This document shows, piece by piece, positions 33,480 to 37,631 of a stretch of DNA of 37,631 nt (the stretch's first letter is position 1; each line of letters starts with the position of its first letter). The notes beneath the pieces were generated by a model. It made no database searches. It was not told where the DNA came from and worked only from the letters and a program-made list of their open reading frames with translations. Source of the stretch: Prochlorococcus sp. AG-388-D03 (GTDB taxonomy: Bacteria; Cyanobacteriota; Cyanobacteriia; PCC-6307; Cyanobiaceae); the NCBI GenBank assembly GCA_003279875.1, contig QCGN01000012.1, forward strand, positions 1 to 37,631, given 5' to 3'. The position numbers and the translations under genes were made by a program.

Positions 33480-34022
33480 TCAATCTAATTTTGAAATTAA
33501 ATATTCTTGAAAATTTAACATATTATCTAATTCATTATCATCATTATGTTCCCATCCCAAAAGATGGAGGAAGCCATGACTTGCTAACCAGAGCATTTCT
33601 CTTTTAATAGAGTGATGAAATTCTAAGGATTGTTTAAAAGCCATTTCTAATGATATAAACAAATCTCCCAATTCAATAAAATTTAAATCTTTAGTAGTAT
33701 CTTCATCGGAAATTATTGGGAAAGATAAAACATCAGTAGGACCCGATTTATTCATCCACTTTTGATTAATAGAAGAAATTTCATTATCATTAATAATCTG
33801 CAAACTTAAAGAAAAACTTTTTTTATCAAAAATAAAGTTTGGGAAAGAAGTATCTCTTTCTTCTAGAATTATCCTTATCCAAGACAAAAATACTTCTTCC
33901 CAAAAAGTATATTCAAAAATAAGATTGTCTGGCTCATTTCGAAAATTATCTGATAAGTTAGAAAAATCATTACATTTAAAAACTAAATCTATTTGTAAGC
34001 CAATTTTATCTTCTTGATACAT
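33480..34022 (-). CDS. ybeY: Endoribonuclease YbeY
   Basis: Single-strand-specific metallo-endoribonuclease involved in 16S rRNA maturation and ribosome quality control. The metal-binding motif is intact in [17 protein letters not shown] (three His). [10 protein letters not shown] and [10 protein letters not shown] precede it as in the family. 180 residues, longer than usual (about 150) because of roughly 30 extra N-terminal residues. The start could lie a little later. It is in the prfB operon. Confidence 0.93.
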   Translation of the reverse strand: MYQEDKIGLQIDLVFKCNDFSNLSDNFRNEPDNLIFEYTFWEEVFLSWIRIILEERDTSFPNFIFDKKSFSLSLQIINDNEISSINQKWMNKSGPTDVLSFPIISDEDTTKDLNFIELGDLFISLEMAFKQSLEFHHSIKREMLWLASHGFLHLLGWEHNDDNELDNMLNFQEYLISKLD

Positions 34023-34029
34023 AGTTTCA

Positions 34030-34212
34030 TTAAACAGGCATATTAGGCTTTCCTAAAGTAGCTATTAAAATTAAAAGTCCAATTAAAATTAAAAAAGTAA
34101 TTGAAAAATGAGAAATACTTTTAGAACCCTTTCTTACCATATTTCTCATAGCTAGTTTTATGAAGCTAGGAGGAGAAACTTTTTTTTCTAAATTATCATT
34201 TTTATTTGCCAT
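34030..34212 (-). CDS. Small single-span membrane protein (DUF3285-like)
   Basis: 60-residue protein: a basic N-terminal half ([19 protein letters not shown]) and one hydrophobic helix (about 38-54, [15 protein letters not shown]). It resembles the cyanobacterial DUF3285 family, whose role is unknown. It sits 4 bases after prfB and 7 before ybeY; this tight spacing supports a real gene. The assignment to the family is from memory. Confidence 0.75.
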   Translation of the reverse strand: MANKNDNLEKKVSPPSFIKLAMRNMVRKGSKSISHFSITFLILIGLLILIATLGKPNMPV

Positions 34213-34216
34213 AAAT

Positions 34217-35339
34217 TTATTTAATAGAATCTTTAGAAGAAATATTCATGCGTAATAATTCATGAATAAATTGATCTAAACCCCCATTAAGAACACCATC
34301 TAAATCATTTGTCTCTTTCATAGTTCGTAAATCTTTGACCATTTGATAGGGATGAAAAACATAATTTCTAATTTGATTACCCCATGCAGCTTCAACAATA
34401 TCACCTTTAATATCAGATATTTCAGCTGCTCTCTGTTCTTTAGCTATTACTAATAATTTAGCTTTAAGCAATAACAATGCTTTCTCCTTATTTTGTAACT
34501 GAGATCTCTCTTGCGTACATCTTACAGCAATTCCTGAAGGCAAATGTAGAATCCTTACGGCTGTTTCTACTTTATTAACGTTTTGTCCTCCAGCACCGCC
34601 TGATCTACTAGTTGTAATTTCTAAATCCTTATCAGGAATCTCTAATGAAATACTTTGATCTAATTTAGGCATGACCTCAACTCCAGCAAAACTAGTTTGT
34701 CTTTTACCATTTGCATTAAATGGTGAAATTCTTACTAATCTATGAGTACCTTTTTCATTTTGAAGATAACCATAAGCATATTTACCATTAACTTCGAAAG
34801 TAACGCTTTTAATACCTGCTTCTTCTCCATCAGATAAATCAGTAATTTCTAAGCTCATCCCATTATTATCTGCCCATCTTGAATACATTCTTAATAGTAT
34901 TTCCACCCAATCTTGTGCATCTGTGCCACCTGCACCAGCATTAATAGAGATAATTGCAGCTTCTTTATCATATTCACCACATAATAATCTTTGGAATTCC
35001 CATTTATCTAAATTCTCCCTTAAGGATACTAAACCTAAATGTGACTCAACAATCATTTCTTCTTCAGGCTCTAGGGAATAAAGTTCAAGAGAAGCTTCGG
35101 CATCAGAAATGAACATTTTCCATTTATCTAATAATTGAAGTTGATCTCTAACATCATCAAGATTTAGCATATGTTTTTTTGCTTCCTCCTTATTAGCCCA
35201 GAATTCTGGTTGAGCCGCAATTTGCTCTAACTCTTTTCTCTTAGCTACTAGACTGGGAACGTCAAAGACAATCCTGAGCATTACCCAGGCGCTTGGTTAA
35301 CTCTGAAAGATCTTTTTTAAATTCTGTTATATCTATCAA
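34217..35339 (-). CDS. prfB: Peptide chain release factor 2 with programmed +1 frameshift
   Basis: Recognises UAA and UGA stops and triggers peptide release. The main frame has the stop-reading SPF tripeptide ([10 protein letters not shown]) and the catalytic GGQ in [14 protein letters not shown]. The ATG at 35281 is not the true start. The minus strand upstream encodes, in another frame, 25 codons from a TTG at 35339 ([20 protein letters not shown], then AQDCL) ending at CTT TGA C (35267-35261). This is the classical RF2 frameshift site. Shifting +1 at CTT joins AQDCL to [14 protein letters not shown], giving about 373 residues, the normal RF2 length. An AGGA lies 4 bases before CTT, as the frameshift stimulator. 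Low RF2 favours the shift, so this is autoregulation. First gene of a six-gene leftward run. Confidence 0.93.
35261..35273 (-). promoter_or_regulatory. prfB +1 frameshift site
   Basis: On the minus strand: AGGATTGT followed by CTTTGAC (35267-35261). The in-frame TGA (35264-35262) follows CTT, and slippage to TTT then GAC continues into the main frame. The sequence CTTTGAC equals the known RF2 slip site; the AGGA is the SD-like stimulator, with a spacer one base longer than the three-base gap in E. coli. Confidence 0.9.
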
Positions 35340-35359
35340 AATAGAGTTGAATTGTTATT

Positions 35360-35365
35360 TATAAT
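35360..35365 (+). promoter_or_regulatory. Candidate -10 box for grxC
   Basis: TATAAT 51 bases before the grxC ATG, in the divergent gap with prfB. A second candidate, TATAAA (about 35390), is nearer the gene. On the minus strand TATACT (35393-35388) could serve prfB. None has a good -35, so these are weak calls. Confidence 0.3.
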
Positions 35366-35416
35366 CTAACAATCACTTTTATCTAATAGTATAAAGTAAA
35401 TAATATTTAAAATAAA

Positions 35417-35671
35417 ATGTCTAAAGTTGAAATTTATACTTGGCGATTTTGCCCATTCTGTATAAGGGCAAAATCCTTACTTGAGAAAAAGAATATAACT
35501 TTTACAGAACATAAAATAGATGGCGACGAAAATGCGAGGGAACTTATGATGGTGAGAGCTAATGGTAAAAGAACAGTTCCGCAAATTTTTATTAATAACA
35601 AAAGTATTGGTGGTTGTGACGAACTTTATGAATTAGAAAAAAAAGAGGAACTAGACTTATTACTGAATTAG
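35417..35671 (+). CDS. grxC: Glutaredoxin (class I, GrxC type)
   Basis: Glutathione-dependent thiol-disulfide oxidoreductase, 84 residues. Redox motif CPFC at the end of the first strand ([19 protein letters not shown]), cis-Pro in [10 protein letters not shown] and the glutathione-binding GGCDEL near the C-terminus. It lies 5 bases before gshB, so synthesis of glutathione and the enzyme using it are probably co-transcribed. Confidence 0.95.
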   Translation: MSKVEIYTWRFCPFCIRAKSLLEKKNITFTEHKIDGDENARELMMVRANGKRTVPQIFINNKSIGGCDELYELEKKEELDLLLN

Positions 35672-35676
35672 ATAAT

Positions 35677-36600
35677 ATGAAATTTCTATTTGTAGTAGAC
35701 CCAATAAAAAATATAAATCCATTAAAAGATTCATCTGCAGCATTAATGCAAGCCTCTTCTAAGAAAAGTATAGAGGTATGGACTTGTACTCCTCAGGATC
35801 TAGAAGCAAGAGGAGATGAAGTATGGGCATCTTCCTTTAAAGCTGAAGTGTGTCCATGGGTTTCTTTTATAGAAAATAAATGTATCCCCCTTGCTGAATT
35901 TGATTGTATTTGGATGCGAAAAGACCCACCAGTAAATGAGGGATATTTATATGCAACTCACCTTTTGGAAGTAGCCGAAAGAAAAGGAGTAAAAGTTATA
36001 AATAAACCTTCCTCGTTACGTGCTTGGAACGAAAAACTAGGAGCATTAAGGTACAGCCATTTGATGGCTCCAACAATAGTTGCAAGTAAAGTAAGAGATC
36101 TTATTAATTTTGCACAAATTAATGATGATGTTGTTGTTAAACCACTTGGCGGTAAAGGAGGTCAAGGCGTTATTCGTCTAACTAAGGATTCACCAGGTAT
36201 TAAAGCAATTATTGAATTAATAACATCTCAAGAAGAATTACCAGTAATGATGCAAAAATTCATTCCCGAAGTAAGGCAAGGAGATAAAAGAATAATTATT
36301 GTTAATGGTGAGCCAATAGGATCCATAAATAGAATTCCTCAAGGAGGTGACTTTAGGAGTAATTTAGCTATGGGAGGTAAGGCAGAGAAAACAAACTTAA
36401 CCTCTAAAGAAAAGAAAATTTGTATTGAGTTATCTCAACATTTCAAAGCTGAAGGTTTATTTTTTGTTGGTATAGATGTAATAAATGGGATGCTTAGCGA
36501 AATTAATGTAACAAGTCCCACAGGATTAAGAGAGATAGAAAATTTATCTAACAAAAGCGTTTCAGATCAAGTAATTGAAAAATTATTAGAAATTATTTAG
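35677..36600 (+). CDS. gshB: Glutathione synthetase
   Basis: ATP-grasp ligase that adds glycine to gamma-glutamylcysteine. Family features: [20 protein letters not shown] at the start, [34 protein letters not shown], the glycine-rich ATP loop [13 protein letters not shown], and the C-terminal [19 protein letters not shown] with metal-binding residues. 307 residues, normal. It forms an operon with grxC and overlaps the convergent menF end by 8 bases. Confidence 0.97.
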   Translation: MKFLFVVDPIKNINPLKDSSAALMQASSKKSIEVWTCTPQDLEARGDEVWASSFKAEVCPWVSFIENKCIPLAEFDCIWMRKDPPVNEGYLYATHLLEVAERKGVKVINKPSSLRAWNEKLGALRYSHLMAPTIVASKVRDLINFAQINDDVVVKPLGGKGGQGVIRLTKDSPGIKAIIELITSQEELPVMMQKFIPEVRQGDKRIIIVNGEPIGSINRIPQGGDFRSNLAMGGKAEKTNLTSKEKKICIELSQHFKAEGLFFVGIDVINGMLSEINVTSPTGLREIENLSNKSVSDQVIEKLLEII

Positions 36601-37631
36601 TAGTTTTGGTAAGAAATATTTGCTTTACTAAAGATTTAAACTTAAGTTTAATCTCCTCAATTTCTTTATTCAAAATAGAACCTTTTACTATCCCTGAACC
36701 AGCTGTAAATTCTAGATTTTGATCAACATAACGCGCTCCTCTAATAACTACTCTAAATTCTGAATTTCCTTCAGAATCAACCCAACCCATAGGGGAGGCA
36801 TAATTGCCTCTTGAGAATGATTCAAGAGTATTTATCCAATTCATTGCTTCCTTTTTAGGACAGCCACAGACTGCAGGAGATGGATGCAAAACTCTAAGCA
36901 AATCAAAAGGGCATATGTTATCAATCTTGGAATAAACCAAAGTTTGTAAATGAGAAATATCTCCAAAAGAAGTTACCTTTAATGAACTTTTTGTATAGTT
37001 ACTAATCTTTAAAACCTCTAAACATTTAATTAAATACCGTATTACATAATTATGCTCTTTTATGTCTTTAGAACTTTCCAAAAGAGAATCAGGATTTGAA
37101 TCAGTTGATACTGTTCCAGCAATAGCTTCTAAAATCAAATTAGGCTTCCTAAAAGAAAATAATTTTTCTGGAGATGCTCCAAATACAATATCTTCACTAT
37201 TTCTCCTCCAAACATATCTACAAGTATTTGGTTGATTAGTTTTTAATTTTTTCAAAATTTGTATTAAATTTAATTTATTTTTAAGTTTTATTTTCAATCT
37301 TGAGGCTAAGACTATCTTTTCGAGGGTATCTTCCTCTACTAATTGAATTCCCTTATTTATTAATTGCCTCAAATTATTATTCGATAATTCTAAAGAATTC
37401 ATAAAATAATTCATAGTAGGATAATCAAAAACAGTTTTGCTTTTTTGATTATTTGGATATAAAATCTGATCCCTTATTGACCATAGTTCTTCAATTAATG
37501 CCCTCAAGGAAGATTTACCATCGACATGGGAATTTATTCTTAACCAACAATTATTTTTGTTTTTAATAATCAATATTTTGGGTAAAATAACTTCTAAACC
37601 AGGGACATCACAGGATGAATATTTTTTCTTT
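36593..37631 (-). CDS. menF: Isochorismate synthase (5' end cut by window edge)
   Basis: Chorismate-utilising enzyme making isochorismate, the first step to phylloquinone, the photosystem I quinone. The C-terminal domain is recognisable: [55 protein letters not shown] (isochorismate synthase type), [20 protein letters not shown] and [11 protein letters not shown]. The frame is open to the window edge: before the TTG at 37573 it continues through residues reading [16 protein letters not shown], so the TTG is not the start and about 100-130 N-terminal residues are outside. Anthranilate synthase and PabB share the fold but not this pattern. Cyanobacteria need it for photosystem I. Confidence 0.9.
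   Translation of the reverse strand, partial: KKKYSSCDVPGLEVILPKILIIKNKNNCWLRINSHVDGKSSLRALIEELWSIRDQILYPNNQKSKTVFDYPTMNYFMNSLELSNNNLRQLINKGIQLVEEDTLEKIVLASRLKIKLKNKLNLIQILKKLKTNQPNTCRYVWRRNSEDIVFGASPEKLFSFRKPNLILEAIAGTVSTDSNPDSLLESSKDIKEHNYVIRYLIKCLEVLKISNYTKSSLKVTSFGDISHLQTLVYSKIDNICPFDLLRVLHPSPAVCGCPKKEAMNWINTLESFSRGNYASPMGWVDSEGNSEFRVVIRGARYVDQNLEFTAGSGIVKGSILNKEIEEIKLKFKSLVKQIFLTKTTK

Noticed and set aside
35279..35281. ATG at 35281 as the start of prfB
   Set aside because: The conserved RF2 N-terminus is in the upstream frame and joins at the CTTTGAC frameshift site.
37571..37573. TTG at 37573 as the start of menF
   Set aside because: The frame is open to the window edge and isochorismate synthases have a longer N-terminal domain.

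Overview
The window looks like chromosomal DNA of a marine picocyanobacterium, most likely a high-light-adapted Prochlorococcus. This is inferred from recognised gene content and style, not from a database search. The DNA is very A+T-rich and genes are tightly packed: no gap exceeds about 290 bases, and many neighbours abut or overlap. Shine-Dalgarno sites are few. The gene set includes cyanobacterial bicarbonate transporters, a second ClpB, a phylloquinone-pathway isochorismate synthase, and secE-nusG-rplK-rplA-rplJ-rplL not followed by rpoB. There is no rRNA, tRNA, CRISPR array, insertion sequence or prophage; this is core genome.

Layout. 1-2770 (+): inorganic carbon uptake, with a BicA/SulP bicarbonate transporter cut by the left edge, SbtA and a small PII-like SbtB. 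2794-3774 (-): a thioredoxin-reductase-like flavoprotein. 4008-5992 (+): a coiled-coil small protein coupled to an ABC1/UbiB-family kinase. 6001-7293 (-): enolase. 7584-10331 (+): a divergent ClpB. 10394-13743 (+): secE, nusG and the L11, L1, L10 and L12 genes, with leader hairpins between them. 13790-16836 (+): RNase HI, dihydroorotate dehydrogenase and a CobD-like aminotransferase. 16815-17909 (-): murG. 17942-18673 (+): an exported protein of unknown function. 18675-19883 (-): pgk. 20109-21940 (+): rbgA/ylqF and an RluD-family pseudouridine synthase. 21926-23521 (-): a two-domain peptide-type ABC ATPase. 23577-25886 (+): bifunctional RelA/SpoT. 25913-26353 (-): DUF2062 membrane protein. 26419-31692 (+): mnmE, nadC, argS and a HisC-type aminotransferase. 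31689-35339 (-): a likely operon prfB, a 60-residue membrane protein, ybeY, dgkA, trpG/pabA and a metallo-beta-lactamase-like exported protein. 35417-36600 (+): glutaredoxin and glutathione synthetase. 36593-37631 (-): isochorismate synthase, cut by the right edge.

Functionally the window combines carbon acquisition and central carbon metabolism (bicA, sbtA, eno, pgk), translation and its quality control (ribosomal proteins, rbgA, prfB, ybeY, mnmE, argS, relA), and cofactor synthesis (nadC, cobD, menF, gshB). I found no clearly new multi-gene system. The observations most worth a second look are: the missing arginine fingers in the first ATPase domain of ClpB2, and a perfect 20-bp palindrome in its promoter; the programmed frameshift in prfB, which changes its start; the loss of metal ligands in an exported metallo-beta-lactamase-like protein; a 10-bp inverted repeat ahead of the thioredoxin-reductase-like gene; an NtcA-type promoter architecture ahead of pgk; and a perfect DnaA box 12 bases before mnmE.
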